A DNA stretch of 64,000 bases from Planctomycetota bacterium (lineage in GTDB: Bacteria > Planctomycetota > SZUA-567 > H5-PLA8). The stretch lies in assembly GCA_015075375.1 (NCBI GenBank), contig JABTUM010000002.1, positions 467,393-531,392 of the forward strand, in the 5' to 3' direction. Shown here one piece after another: positions 25,394 to 34,896 of this stretch (position 1 is its first letter; every line of letters begins with the position of its first letter). Below the pieces are notes generated by a model that was not told the origin of the DNA, did no database searches, and was given only the letters and a program-made list of their open reading frames with translations. A program made the translations under genes and the position numbers.

Positions 25394-26503
25394 ATGAACG
25401 TGAAAGCGCTGAGTTTTGCGTGTTGGGCCGTGCTGGCGTGCGCGAGTAGCCTTCGCGCGGAAGACGCGGTGCTGCAACTGCCGGATGTCCTCAAGCTTCT
25501 GGAAGCGCCGCCCGCCACGGGCCTGATGGTGCTTTTCGTGGAACCCGGCAGCCAAGCCGAAGAGGTGGGCATCCGGCGGGGCGATATCCTGCTGGAGTAT
25601 GCCGGCGCGCCGGTGGCATCGCTGGACGATTTGCGCAGGCAAGCGGGCGGGCTGGCCGAGGCATCGACGGCGAAGATCATTTCGAAGGGCCAGGAACGGT
25701 CCGTCGAGGTGCGCCCGGGCAAGCTGGGCCTGAACGTGATACCGATCAAGAAAGGGCAGCCCACCGCACTGCGCCCGCCGGCCACGGACGTGAAGTTCGA
25801 TTTTTCGGCGCTGGAGAAAGCCCCACTCGATCTCTGGTACAACTTCTACATCGACGGCCGCAAGTGCGGGGTGGAACGCCATCGCTTGTCGGTGAAGGAT
25901 GGCGAGTTGCTGCTCTACAGCCGGGTCGCGTTCGACGGCGGTCCGCAGTGGGGCGTCAACGATTTCAAGGTGGAGGTGGCCGCGACGGCCGAGCCGCGGC
26001 CGCGCTTGAAGCGCACGCGCTTCGAGTTCGTGCCTGCCGCGGCCGTGACGGAAGGCCGGCGCGGCGAAGCGAAGGAGACTCCGGGTCTGCCCTGGCAATT
26101 GCGCAAGACCGGCGGCGGAAAACCGGATCGCGAGAGCGAGACCCTGCTTCCGGACGACGCGATGGCCGACTACCTGCTCGCTCAGCTTGCGCCGTTCATG
26201 CCCATCGAGAAGGGGGCGTGTTGGCACGCCAGCGCGGTCATCGAAGCGAGCGGCGAAGTGATCGGTCCTGCGGGGTTGCTCTGTGCCGGAACGGACACGC
26301 TGGAAGTGGACGGGGAAGCTTCGGCTTGCGCGCGGTTCGAAACGCACGCCATGGGCCGCATCACCCGCGCGTGCTGGGTCGATGCAAAAAGCCGCCTGGT
26401 GCGCAGCGATTACAACGGCGCCGTCAGCATGCTGACGACGCGCGAACGCGCGCTCGCCACGCTGCCCGAGTCGCTGAAGGCGTTCGAAGAAACGGAAAAG
26501 TGA
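25394..26503 (+). CDS. Secreted PDZ-domain protein
   Basis: A signal peptide is visible (residues 1-22, ending SSLRAEDA). The PDZ domain spans about 42-108, with GLMVLFVEPGSQAEEVGIRRGDILLEYAG as its core, shown here by its GSQAEEVGIRRGDILL part. The rest (about 130-365) is a beta-rich domain I do not recognise, beginning LDLWYNFYIDGRKCGVERH. There is no protease domain. The start has GGGAGG upstream. It likely acts in the periplasm or cell envelope. It converges with the NtrC-type regulator gene, leaving only 3 bases between the two stop codons. Confidence 0.8.
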   Translation: MNVKALSFACWAVLACASSLRAEDAVLQLPDVLKLLEAPPATGLMVLFVEPGSQAEEVGIRRGDILLEYAGAPVASLDDLRRQAGGLAEASTAKIISKGQERSVEVRPGKLGLNVIPIKKGQPTALRPPATDVKFDFSALEKAPLDLWYNFYIDGRKCGVERHRLSVKDGELLLYSRVAFDGGPQWGVNDFKVEVAATAEPRPRLKRTRFEFVPAAAVTEGRRGEAKETPGLPWQLRKTGGGKPDRESETLLPDDAMADYLLAQLAPFMPIEKGACWHASAVIEASGEVIGPAGLLCAGTDTLEVDGEASACARFETHAMGRITRACWVDAKSRLVRSDYNGAVSMLTTRERALATLPESLKAFEETEK

Positions 26504-26506
26504 GCG

Positions 26507-27991
26507 CTACCGGCGCCAACCCGTCAGGTCGAAGCCGTAACGGTTGATCTTGCGGTAGAGCGTGGCGGTGCCGATGCCCAATTTTTCGGACGCCGCTTGC
26601 ACGTCGCCTTTCAGCACTTCCAGCGCACGTTCGATCAGGCGCCGCTCTTCCTCTTCCAAGGTTCGGATTTCTCCATCGGCCTGCCCATATTGAACAGGGC
26701 CGGTGGCGGGGCTCGCGCCGGCCGAAGCTGACATGGCGAGCGGTTTGGCTGGGGGCGGTTCGGCCGCACGTGCTTCCGGCGCTTCGGGTGGAATCGTGCC
26801 GCCCTCGGCGCGCACGGCCTGGACCAGATCGTCGGGCCAGTCGTTCAAGCGCACGAGGCCGTCCTCGCAGAGCAGTACGGCGCGTTCCATGGCGTTGCGC
26901 AGTTCGCGCACGTTGCCGGGCCAGCGATGCTGGCGCAGGACCGCCGCCGCGGCGCGGGACAGGCCGCGGAACCGTTTGCCTTGACGAGCCGAGTATTCGA
27001 GTCCGAAGCGCTCGGCCAGACCCAACACGTCGTCCCCGCGTTCGCACAGGGCGGGCAGCGAGAGCCGGAAAACGGCGAGGCGGTAGAAAAGGTCTTCGCG
27101 GAATTGCCCCTCCGCGATGCGGGCTTTCAAATCCTGGTGCGTGGCCGAGACCACGCGTACGTCGAAGGCGGTGGCGCGCGTCGCGCCGATGCGCCGGACT
27201 TCCTTGCTCTCGAGCGCGCGCAGAAGCCGAACCTGAAGGTCCGCGCGCATGTCGCCGATCTCATCGAGGAAAAGCGTGCCTTGGTGGGCTTGTTCGAAGC
27301 AGCCCGGGTGGGCGTTGATCGCGCCGGTGAACGAACCCTTCTCGTGCCCGAAGAGTTCGCTTTCGAGCATCGTGTCGGGGATCGCGCCGCAATTGATCGC
27401 GACGAACGGCCCCTGAGCGCGTGCGCCGCGCATATGCAGGGCGCGCGCGACGAGTTCCTTGCCGGTCCCGCTGGGGCCTTCGATCAGCACGCTGATATCG
27501 CTTCGCTCCAGGGTGCGGAGCTGGTCGAAGACTTTTTGCATCGCCGGGCTTTCACCGTAGAGCCGGTCGTAGGCCGCGGCCGAGGCGCCGCGTCCTTCGA
27601 GTTCCTCGACGCGCGCTTCGAGCGCGCGAACATGCAGCGCGTTGGCGACGGTGGTCAGCATGCGCGGCGCTTCGCAGGGTTTGGGCAGGAAGTCGGAGGC
27701 GCCGCGCTTCATGCAGCGCACGGCCAGATCGAGTTCTTTGCTCGCCGTAAAGACCACCACCGGGAGGTGCGGCTGCGCGGCCTTTAGCTTGAGCAGCACC
27801 GCCTCGCCGCCCATTTCGGGAATGACGATATCGAGCAGCACCAGGTCGAACGGCTCCCGCTGGGCCCGCGCTTCGCCTTCTTCGGCGGTGGACGCTTCGG
27901 CGCAGGAGTACCCGGCGCCCTCCAGCGTGGCGCGCGCCATGGCGCGCACCATCGGGTCGTCGTCCACGATCAGGATCTGCCGGTTGCTCAT
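26507..27991 (-). CDS. Sigma54-dependent NtrC-family response regulator
   Basis: Receiver domain (LIVDDDPMVR, phosphorylatable Asp54 in VLLDIVIPEMGG, FLPKP). The AAA+ domain has Walker A GPSGTGKE (172-179), the sigma54 loop GSFTGA (219-224), Walker B GTLFLDEIGD and the FREDLFYRL and WPGNVRELRNAMERAV motifs. A Pro/Ala linker leads to a Fis-type helix-turn-helix ending IGTATLYRKINRYG. It should activate sigma54 promoters when phosphorylated. It is divergent from a lone Hpt gene, about 90 bases apart, suggesting one phosphorelay. Length 494. Confidence 0.93.
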   Translation of the reverse strand: MSNRQILIVDDDPMVRAMARATLEGAGYSCAEASTAEEGEARAQREPFDLVLLDIVIPEMGGEAVLLKLKAAQPHLPVVVFTASKELDLAVRCMKRGASDFLPKPCEAPRMLTTVANALHVRALEARVEELEGRGASAAAYDRLYGESPAMQKVFDQLRTLERSDISVLIEGPSGTGKELVARALHMRGARAQGPFVAINCGAIPDTMLESELFGHEKGSFTGAINAHPGCFEQAHQGTLFLDEIGDMRADLQVRLLRALESKEVRRIGATRATAFDVRVVSATHQDLKARIAEGQFREDLFYRLAVFRLSLPALCERGDDVLGLAERFGLEYSARQGKRFRGLSRAAAAVLRQHRWPGNVRELRNAMERAVLLCEDGLVRLNDWPDDLVQAVRAEGGTIPPEAPEARAAEPPPAKPLAMSASAGASPATGPVQYGQADGEIRTLEEEERRLIERALEVLKGDVQAASEKLGIGTATLYRKINRYGFDLTGWRR

Positions 27992-28084
27992 CTCAATTGT
28001 TCCGGATATTTAGATTTCAACAGAGTACCGCGTGACTCTAAACCACCGGTGAGCTTTCGTCCACGGGCAACGAGTAACCTCTCC

Positions 28085-28462
28085 ATGAAAACAGATGCAA
28101 GCGATCGGCCGGGCGACCTGGACCCGGCGGCGCTGGCGCAACTGGAAGCCGCCGGTGGCGGGGCCTTCTTGCGTACGATGCTGGCCATGTTCCTGGAATT
28201 GACGCCCGAACGGCTGGCTCAACTGGATGCAGCCTGGGGCTCGGGGAACCGGGAAGAGGCCGAACGGCACGCCCATTCGCTCAAGACCGGCGCGGCCATG
28301 CTGGGCGCACAGAAATTGCGAACGCTGGCCGAGGCTGCCGAGCGCCACGCAGCGGAGGGCCGCTTGAACGAAGCCGCGGCCTTGGGACCTCAGCTGACGG
28401 CGGAGTTTCAGATGCTGGAGCCGCTCATCAGAGCACGCATGGAGCGGTACCCTCAGGAATGA
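28085..28462 (+). CDS. Stand-alone Hpt (histidine phosphotransfer) protein
   Basis: A 125-residue single Hpt domain. The phosphorylatable His64 sits in HAHSLKTGAAMLGA, the canonical helix. It has no kinase or receiver of its own. I prefer ATG at 28085; a GTG at 28049 is in frame but adds a segment that does not look like Hpt. Neither has a strong ribosome site. It is divergent from the NtrC-type regulator and convergent with the FMN-binding gene (the stops are adjacent). It likely relays phosphate between a hybrid kinase and a regulator. Confidence 0.85.
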   Translation: MKTDASDRPGDLDPAALAQLEAAGGGAFLRTMLAMFLELTPERLAQLDAAWGSGNREEAERHAHSLKTGAAMLGAQKLRTLAEAAERHAAEGRLNEAAALGPQLTAEFQMLEPLIRARMERYPQE

Positions 28463-29275
28463 TTACGGAGTGGGGGAAGGCTTTGCCTGCTTCGCCCACG
28501 CGGCATCGACGATTCGAAGCAACGCCTCGTAAGCATGGGCCGTCTTGGTCGCACCCGATACGGCGTCTACGGTAACGGGCCGCGCCGATTCTCCCGGACG
28601 CAGCAAGCGCTTGGTAAATCCGGCTTCCGCTTCCGCATCAAGCGCTTTCCCGTAACGCTCCAGCGGGAGCAGGTGCCGGATGCGCAGCGGCGCACCTCCC
28701 GCCGGTCCGTATGCGGCCAGGAATTGAACGTCGTTGCAGACCGGGCAGCTTATGGCCCGAAACGCGTCGGCCACGATGCCTGCTGTTTTTTCGCCCACCC
28801 GAACCGGGTAGAGCAGCACCGCGCCCTCGGCGATCGACTCCGCCTCGCCGATACTCGCTTCGGCTCCGAAGACCTCCCGCGCGAAGGGGAGGGGATCCGC
28901 CGGCCTCCGGCCCTTGGCTGCTCCGTGGGCCAGAATGCGTTCCAACGAGGATTCCAGATAGCGTTCCACGTCGCGGCGTTCGCCGGTGCTGGTCAAGGCG
29001 AAAGCGCCCAGAATCACGGTCAGATCGCCTGGCTGAATCTTCAGGCGCTCTTCATCCGCACGGAGCTTGCGGTACCCTTCCGGCGTATCGATCGCGACGT
29101 ACGCGGGTTTGGCGCGCGGATGCTTGGCGAAGGCTGCTTCGAGCGCGGCTTTCGCTTCGGTCCAGTGCGGATCGTCGGCCGAATAATAAACCGTGGCCTC
29201 CAGCGCCGGTTCTTCGGCGCCCGCGGCCGCCGCAAGCAAGCATGCGGCAAGACTCCAACGAACGAACATCCGCAT
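28463..29275 (-). CDS. Secreted FMN-binding domain protein (covalent flavinylation motif)
   Basis: A signal peptide spans the first ~20 residues (LAACLLAAAAGAEE). The C-terminal part is an FMN_bind domain with the ApbE target motif SGATKT in VDAVSGATKTAHAYEALL about 30 residues from the end, where the second Thr would take FMN covalently. A CPVCND motif lies in the middle and could bind heme, metal or form a disulfide. ATG at 29275 is preferred because AAGAGG lies 9 bases upstream; ATG at 29284 touches it. It follows the CehA-type gene after 13 bases, so it is likely co-transcribed. No apbE is in the window. Role: probably extracytosolic electron transfer (inference). Confidence 0.72.
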   Translation of the reverse strand: MRMFVRWSLAACLLAAAAGAEEPALEATVYYSADDPHWTEAKAALEAAFAKHPRAKPAYVAIDTPEGYRKLRADEERLKIQPGDLTVILGAFALTSTGERRDVERYLESSLERILAHGAAKGRRPADPLPFAREVFGAEASIGEAESIAEGAVLLYPVRVGEKTAGIVADAFRAISCPVCNDVQFLAAYGPAGGAPLRIRHLLPLERYGKALDAEAEAGFTKRLLRPGESARPVTVDAVSGATKTAHAYEALLRIVDAAWAKQAKPSPTP

Positions 29276-29288
29276 TCGGTTCATCCTC

Positions 29289-31793
29289 TTAGTGCGGAAT
29301 ACCTAAGGCGTGCATGCGTTTGTGAATGGCATCGATGGCCTGCCGGAAGGGTTCTTCCAGGAACTTCAGGTGATCGTCGCGGTGATGGTGGTGCGTGACC
29401 GTCCCCGGTTCATGTTGGCGGGAGCGTTCGTGAATGTAGTCGATGCCGCCCTTGAGCAACGTGAGCATGTAATTGGCCGCACCTTGGTCGAACATCCACC
29501 ATTCGCCGCCCACCGCCAGGTAGATCGGCGACGTATGGGCCATCAGTTTACGTTTCCAGCCGTCGTGATGCTTGCGGCTCTCCCAATAATTCGGACCCGC
29601 GCAGCGTGCTGCAATCCAGCAATGCCTGTCCACTTTCAGACGCTCGCGCAGCGTCAAGCTTCGCACGCCTTTGAAATCCTCGGTGCGCGCCACGACCTCG
29701 CCGTTGAGCACCAGTTCCAGCGACTGGAACGGGAGAATGCTGCGCGCCGACGCTTCGACTTCCACCGTGCCGCCGTTGCCGGGAAGCCGGATGGTGCTCC
29801 CGATCGGCTGGCCGTTGGCCGTGAACGCGAGCAGCGGTCCGCCGCTGTGAAACGTGTTTCCGCCGCGCAGCGCGCGGCACCACGTCTCGTAGTTGAAGGG
29901 CTGATCGTCGGGAATGTGGACGTACGTGCGATAGATTCCGACAGGTACGTCGGCGCTCATTTTGTCCGTGCCGCCGACGAGCGGTAACTTATAGCCGCAA
30001 TTCAGGTAGCGGTAGTACTCCAGATGACCGTACGGATCCTGGCGCAGAAATTCCGCGGCGTCGGCGCGGCCGGTGGCGATCAGCGCGGCCGGTTCGCAGT
30101 TGGGATTGGGAATGTGCGGAATGATCACCGTGCCGCCCTGCGCATGGCAGGCGTCGGCCCAGCGCGAGAGGGTGGTCTCCAAATTTCCGCCCAGTTCCGC
30201 TTCGCCCGGACCGTCGCTGCACCACGGCATCACCTGCTCTTTCAAGCCCAGCAGCGTCAAATGCCCCAGCAGATGCTGGCGGTTCTCCTGAGTCGCATAA
30301 ACGATCGTTTCGCCGCCGTGATCGACGCTGGGCCGGCCCGTGAATTCTTCGGTATTCGTGAACAGGTGCCCCCACTGCGAGAGCAGCAGATTGACGACGT
30401 TCAGGCCTTCGCCCGCGGCTTCAAGATGCGCGCCCTGCGTACTGAGGAAATGGACGTGCGTATCGCCGCTGAAGTAGCGCGCTTTGTTCAGGTCGGCGAA
30501 ACGCTTGAGTTTCAAAACCAGCTCGGTCTGTCCGGGCTTGATTTCGATTTTCTCGCGCAGCGGTTCGTACTCGAATCCGCGCGCGACATCGACGATTACG
30601 TCGCCGCGCGGAAGCCACCCCTCGCAGGTCCCGTCGATGTAGGCGTAACTGATCTGGCCGAGTCGCACGTCGCCGCCAATGTCGACGTGCCAAGTGCCTT
30701 GATCGGAGTTGACGTGCGCGTGGTGTCCGTGCGGCGCGTAGGGTATCCCGTCTTTGCTTCGAAAATGGATGCGGCAGGGAATCGATTTACCGGAGTCGGC
30801 GTCCACGACCTTGGTTCGCACCCAGTTGCGCCCTTCATCCACCAGGATGAGCTGCACGCGTTTGTTGGGGCGCACGCGCTTCTTCTTTTCCAACTCGCGC
30901 CATTTGGCCGCGCCCAGTTTCTTGCCGTCCTGCTTGACCGTCACCGTAGCCGAGGGCGTGGCCGCGATCTCCACGTACGCCGGACTGGCTTTGGCGTTGG
31001 GTTCTTCGCCCCAGCCTTTGAACGCATCGTTCAGGAATCCTTGCACGGGATCGCGCGGGAGCGGGTAGGGGTAGGTGGCCACGCCGCGATCGACCTCCAC
31101 CTCCAGCGCGAAGGCGCGGTCCGCATCTTTCTTGTTGGGCAGCACAATCTTCACTTCGCGCTTCGCCTGCCGGACGAACGGGTGTTCATCGATGTGCCCC
31201 AGCGTGATCGCGCCGATGTAGAAGCGCGGCCCCGCCGCTTCGACGGTGAGGCTCGCGAGTTTCTTTTCCGGATGCGGATTGCGCCACGGCCAAAGGTAAA
31301 AGTGCTGCGGACTGGAGCCGTAGGTTTCGGTCTGGCGGGTGCCGGCGTGACCCCAGGGTCCCGCGTGGCGGGCGTGCAGGCCGTCGGCATGATCGGGGTA
31401 GGCCATGAAAGCGAGCTGTCCCCACGGACAGGGAACGATCCCAATTTCGAAACGCTCGCGTACCGGCGCCCGCACGTGCGAGCCGTCTGCATAGGCGAAG
31501 ACGTAGGTGGCCACCAGCCGTCCAACCGGGTCACCTTGGTCGATCTTTGAATCCAGCAGGCGGTGCGCGACGATCACGGAGGTTGCCGAGCGCTTCAGTG
31601 GAATTTCCAGCCTTGCCGCGTGCGAGCCTCCGCCGAAGGCGATCAAGGAATGGCCGGTGCGCTTGCTTCGTGAGCCGATTTGAAAGGGGAGGCCGTGCCA
31701 CGATTGAGGCCCAAGTGGAAGGCGTCCGCCCGGGACGAGCTTGGCGCCTCCGTTGGCGTACCTGGAAAGATCGAGAGCGCGATAATCGGGCAT
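29289..31793 (-). CDS. CehA/McbA-type PHP-family metallohydrolase
   Basis: The protein has 834 residues. The C-terminal half is a PHP-like domain: FSGDTHVHFL near residue 443, GGTVIIPHIPNPN, LPLVGGTDKM and a later His/Asp set typical of CehA/McbA-like proteins. The N-terminal half is beta-sandwich-like, with VVDADSGKSIPCRIHFRSKD (carboxypeptidase-regulatory style) and other all-beta segments. I chose ATG at 31793 because GCGAGG is 9 bases upstream; ATG at 31802 abuts that site. No signal peptide is obvious. The gene lies 68 bases after the PQQ-propeller gene and 13 before the FMN-binding gene. Substrate unknown; relatives include esterase- and phosphoesterase-type enzymes. Confidence 0.8.
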   Translation of the reverse strand: MPDYRALDLSRYANGGAKLVPGGRLPLGPQSWHGLPFQIGSRSKRTGHSLIAFGGGSHAARLEIPLKRSATSVIVAHRLLDSKIDQGDPVGRLVATYVFAYADGSHVRAPVRERFEIGIVPCPWGQLAFMAYPDHADGLHARHAGPWGHAGTRQTETYGSSPQHFYLWPWRNPHPEKKLASLTVEAAGPRFYIGAITLGHIDEHPFVRQAKREVKIVLPNKKDADRAFALEVEVDRGVATYPYPLPRDPVQGFLNDAFKGWGEEPNAKASPAYVEIAATPSATVTVKQDGKKLGAAKWRELEKKKRVRPNKRVQLILVDEGRNWVRTKVVDADSGKSIPCRIHFRSKDGIPYAPHGHHAHVNSDQGTWHVDIGGDVRLGQISYAYIDGTCEGWLPRGDVIVDVARGFEYEPLREKIEIKPGQTELVLKLKRFADLNKARYFSGDTHVHFLSTQGAHLEAAGEGLNVVNLLLSQWGHLFTNTEEFTGRPSVDHGGETIVYATQENRQHLLGHLTLLGLKEQVMPWCSDGPGEAELGGNLETTLSRWADACHAQGGTVIIPHIPNPNCEPAALIATGRADAAEFLRQDPYGHLEYYRYLNCGYKLPLVGGTDKMSADVPVGIYRTYVHIPDDQPFNYETWCRALRGGNTFHSGGPLLAFTANGQPIGSTIRLPGNGGTVEVEASARSILPFQSLELVLNGEVVARTEDFKGVRSLTLRERLKVDRHCWIAARCAGPNYWESRKHHDGWKRKLMAHTSPIYLAVGGEWWMFDQGAANYMLTLLKGGIDYIHERSRQHEPGTVTHHHHRDDHLKFLEEPFRQAIDAIHKRMHALGIPH

Positions 31794-31861
31794 GGCGGGC
31801 ATCCTCGCTATTGGGGGTGCAAGGGATGCTTCAGGCTAACGCCAAGCGGCGCGCAATCCAG

Positions 31862-34800
31862 TCAGGGCTTGGCCGCCAGGCACAGCACACGGCCGTCCTC
31901 GGTGGCGAGGTACAACCGCCCGTTCGCGGCAGCCATGCCGTCCCAACGCACGGCGGCGGGCAAGACCATCTCGGCGAGCTGCGCGCCGTCGGCCGTGCTG
32001 TGGATGCGCAGGACGCCACCGCCGTCCGCCTTCGGAAACGTGTCGTAAGCAACGTAGAGGCGCGAGCCGGCTCCGATCAGCGCACGCAGCGTTCCATACC
32101 AGCGCTGAGGGTCGTGCTGCCAGACCTGCTCGTCGGCCTTGGGATGCCCGAAGATTCCCAGCGTCCTGTGTTTGCTCGCGAAGGTGCGCCACGCGCCGTA
32201 CACCTCGCCCGGCCGAAAGACCAGCAGATCGCCCACATAGCCGTGCGCGGCACCCAGTTGAAAGGCGCTCTTCTCGTTGGATGAATGCGGATATTGGTAG
32301 CCGGTCTGATTGGGATGGTAATACCAGATGCGGCGCGACTCGGTGTGGTAGTCGCTCGCCGCCGCGCGGTCACGCACGTCCACCAGGAGGCCGCCTTCGG
32401 CCGCCAAGATCGGTCCTTTGGGCTGCTTGTTCTGTTCGTTGAATAGCTGCGGCGCGGGCTTGCCTTCCGCGAGATCGAAGCCGTACTTCATCTGGCAGCC
32501 GTCCCACGTGCCGCCCAGTCCCGTCAGGTACACATGCTGGCCGTCGCTGCACGGGATGCCGTTGGTGAGCGGCCAAGTGTGCTTATCGCCGGAACTTCCG
32601 GCGCCCAGCGCCGTGCGCTGCCAGACGGGCTTTCCTGTTTGAACGTTCAAGGCCAGATAGCGCAGGCCTCCGTCCAGGTTGCCGTGGTGACCGGCCGTCG
32701 CGTAGACGATTCCGTTTTCGACCAGGACGCTGCCGGCCACGGGCCACGCCGATTGCACGCGCTCGCGCACGACGATCTTGCGTTCGTTCAAAGCCGCCAG
32801 GTAGCGCCACGCGAGCCGGCCGTCGCGGGCATCCAACGCGTACACCCAGCCGTCGGTACAGCCGAAAATCGCGTAGCCTTCCGCGAAGGTCGGCGGGCTA
32901 TCGACCGGTCCGCCGGCCGTGAAGGTCCAGCGCGCCTTGCCGCTCGCCGCATCCAGCGCAATCACGCGATGCGCTTCGGGATCGGCCACGCAAACCAGCC
33001 CGTATCCGGCGCTGGGCGCCGTCGCGTGCTTGCCCACTGGGGCATCCCATTCCGGTGCGAGCGTCTCCGGAAGATCCGCTTCGCTCATGCCGCCGCGCAT
33101 CGCGTTGCCGCGGTAGGTCGGCCAATCGCCGGGCTGAAGCGCTTGCGCTTCGACCTTTCCATAAGCCGGTCCCGTCTCAAGCCGCCGGTCCTCGGGCGTG
33201 GGCTCGTCGTTGAATCCCGGCGCACTCGTAGCGATGGCCATTTCGCCGCGAATCATCGAAGCGCACGTACATTGGTGACGCACGAAATACGAGAGCCCGT
33301 TCACGAGGTAGACGCCTCCGAAGCTGCAAGCCGCGCGCGAAAACGTATAGCCGCTCACTTTGCCGGTCTCGCGTTCGATATACCCCAGGCGTCCGGCGAC
33401 GATGACCTTGTCGTTTGTCAGGCTCTGGCCGCAGGTGCCTCGGTATTTCCCTCCCTGTTTGATCTGTTCCGTGACGGCGCCGGTTTGCGGATCGAAACCG
33501 GTCAAGCCGTTCCAGAGCCGTTTACCGTCCGACGTCAGCGTGCCGAGCCCGCCGCCTTCGGAGGCGAAACGGTAGGTGCCATCGGAGGCCGAGTACACCA
33601 GGAACGCGACGGCATTGCCGGTCTTGCGTCCTACTTTTACGATCACCGCCCCGTCCAGGTATTGAAGAAGGCTTAAGCGAGCGATGGGATTGGGATGCTC
33701 CGGAATCTGCGGCGTGACGCTCCACAACGGCTTGGCGTCTGCCAGGTCATACGCGGCAAGCGTGTTAGGTTTCCCCCCGGCAAAATGGCCCGACCAGACG
33801 AAGACCTTGCCGTCGCCGATCGCGAAGTCGACTTCGCCCTGCGGCGCAGGAATTTTCCATGCCGGACTTCCGTCTTTGGTGCGAATCGCCTGAATAAACT
33901 TTTTCGGCGCCAGCCGCAGCAGCAGTCCGTTGGAGGACAGAAGGGTTTCCGTCCAGCCGCCTTCAGAGGGCGCGGTCCAGACGTCTTTCCCGCTCGCCAG
34001 ATCGATGGCCAGGACGTTTTGAGCGAGCGGCACGTAGACGCGTTCGAGGTCGCAGATGGCGCCGGGCATCGCCCAATGCCAAGCGCGTTGCGGATGGGAA
34101 ATTACCCGACGCCAGCGGAGCAGGCCGTTGTAAGCATCGCGGCAGGTCAGCACACCGCCCGCTTCCTTGCCCAAGCCGTCGGCGGCTTCGGGACGATTCA
34201 TATACAGCGCGTACCCGTTCGCGGTGGTGAAGCCTGAAGCGGTCCGGCCGTAACTCCCGGCGAAGTGGCGATCGGCGATCCAGCGCACTTGTTCGGGTAT
34301 GCCGGCCATGGCATCGCGGGACCGATTGCTGCGTGCGCCGTCCTTGTACGGTTGCATCCAGTCGTCCATCGCCGCCGGACGCGCGCGCTCAATCCGCACC
34401 CACGAGCCGAAGCGTTCGATCTTCAAGCCCTCCTCGGAGGGCGCCGCGGCACGCACGGCATCCGCGTCCAGCCCTTTCAAGAAAGCCGAACCCAACGGCG
34501 CCAGTACACGCACGATCTCCGGTACCGTGAGATTGCGCTTTGCCGCGGCAGGGAAGTCCTCGCAGACAAGCGCGTTGACTAAGCGGTCGGCGTACGGCAA
34601 GCGGCCTCCGCTCCAGCGCTCGCCGGAAACCGTCCCCAGCTCGCCGGCCAGTGCCCAGGCTTCGCGATGCGTGTCCAGTTCGGCCGCATCGGCGTAAAGG
34701 GCATGAACCAGATTTTTGCCCGCCAGTGCGGTTCCCATCGCCGCATCGCGCGGTTCGATCAGCACCCACAAGCCCGTGCGCAATCCTGGCGCTTCCACCC

Positions 34801-34882
34801 AAGCGGCCGGTGGCTCTTCCGCCCGCACGGAGAACTGCGCGGTGGCCGCGATCGCCAGCAGGAGAAGCCCCCGGCTGCGCAT
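31862..34882 (-). CDS. Secreted PQQ-like beta-propeller repeat protein (~1006 aa)
   Basis: A signal peptide MRSRGLLLLAIAATA... ends at AEE. Multiple propeller blades are visible through repeated patterns such as VLAIDLASGKDVWTAPSEGG, VIALDAASGKARWTF, VYALDARDGRLAWRY, LALNVQTGKPVWQRT and LYLATEDGRVLCLAA. This is the PQQ/quinoprotein-dehydrogenase fold, but Trp-disk cofactor residues cannot be judged here, so it may be purely structural. The ATG at 34882 has AAGGAG 9 bases upstream; the ATG at 34900 overlaps the lacI stop (ATGA). It is likely co-regulated with lacI upstream and CehA downstream. Confidence 0.8.
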   Translation of the reverse strand: MRSRGLLLLAIAATAQFSVRAEEPPAAWVEAPGLRTGLWVLIEPRDAAMGTALAGKNLVHALYADAAELDTHREAWALAGELGTVSGERWSGGRLPYADRLVNALVCEDFPAAAKRNLTVPEIVRVLAPLGSAFLKGLDADAVRAAAPSEEGLKIERFGSWVRIERARPAAMDDWMQPYKDGARSNRSRDAMAGIPEQVRWIADRHFAGSYGRTASGFTTANGYALYMNRPEAADGLGKEAGGVLTCRDAYNGLLRWRRVISHPQRAWHWAMPGAICDLERVYVPLAQNVLAIDLASGKDVWTAPSEGGWTETLLSSNGLLLRLAPKKFIQAIRTKDGSPAWKIPAPQGEVDFAIGDGKVFVWSGHFAGGKPNTLAAYDLADAKPLWSVTPQIPEHPNPIARLSLLQYLDGAVIVKVGRKTGNAVAFLVYSASDGTYRFASEGGGLGTLTSDGKRLWNGLTGFDPQTGAVTEQIKQGGKYRGTCGQSLTNDKVIVAGRLGYIERETGKVSGYTFSRAACSFGGVYLVNGLSYFVRHQCTCASMIRGEMAIATSAPGFNDEPTPEDRRLETGPAYGKVEAQALQPGDWPTYRGNAMRGGMSEADLPETLAPEWDAPVGKHATAPSAGYGLVCVADPEAHRVIALDAASGKARWTFTAGGPVDSPPTFAEGYAIFGCTDGWVYALDARDGRLAWRYLAALNERKIVVRERVQSAWPVAGSVLVENGIVYATAGHHGNLDGGLRYLALNVQTGKPVWQRTALGAGSSGDKHTWPLTNGIPCSDGQHVYLTGLGGTWDGCQMKYGFDLAEGKPAPQLFNEQNKQPKGPILAAEGGLLVDVRDRAAASDYHTESRRIWYYHPNQTGYQYPHSSNEKSAFQLGAAHGYVGDLLVFRPGEVYGAWRTFASKHRTLGIFGHPKADEQVWQHDPQRWYGTLRALIGAGSRLYVAYDTFPKADGGGVLRIHSTADGAQLAEMVLPAAVRWDGMAAANGRLYLATEDGRVLCLAAKP

Positions 34883-34896
34883 GCGAAAACGCTCCT

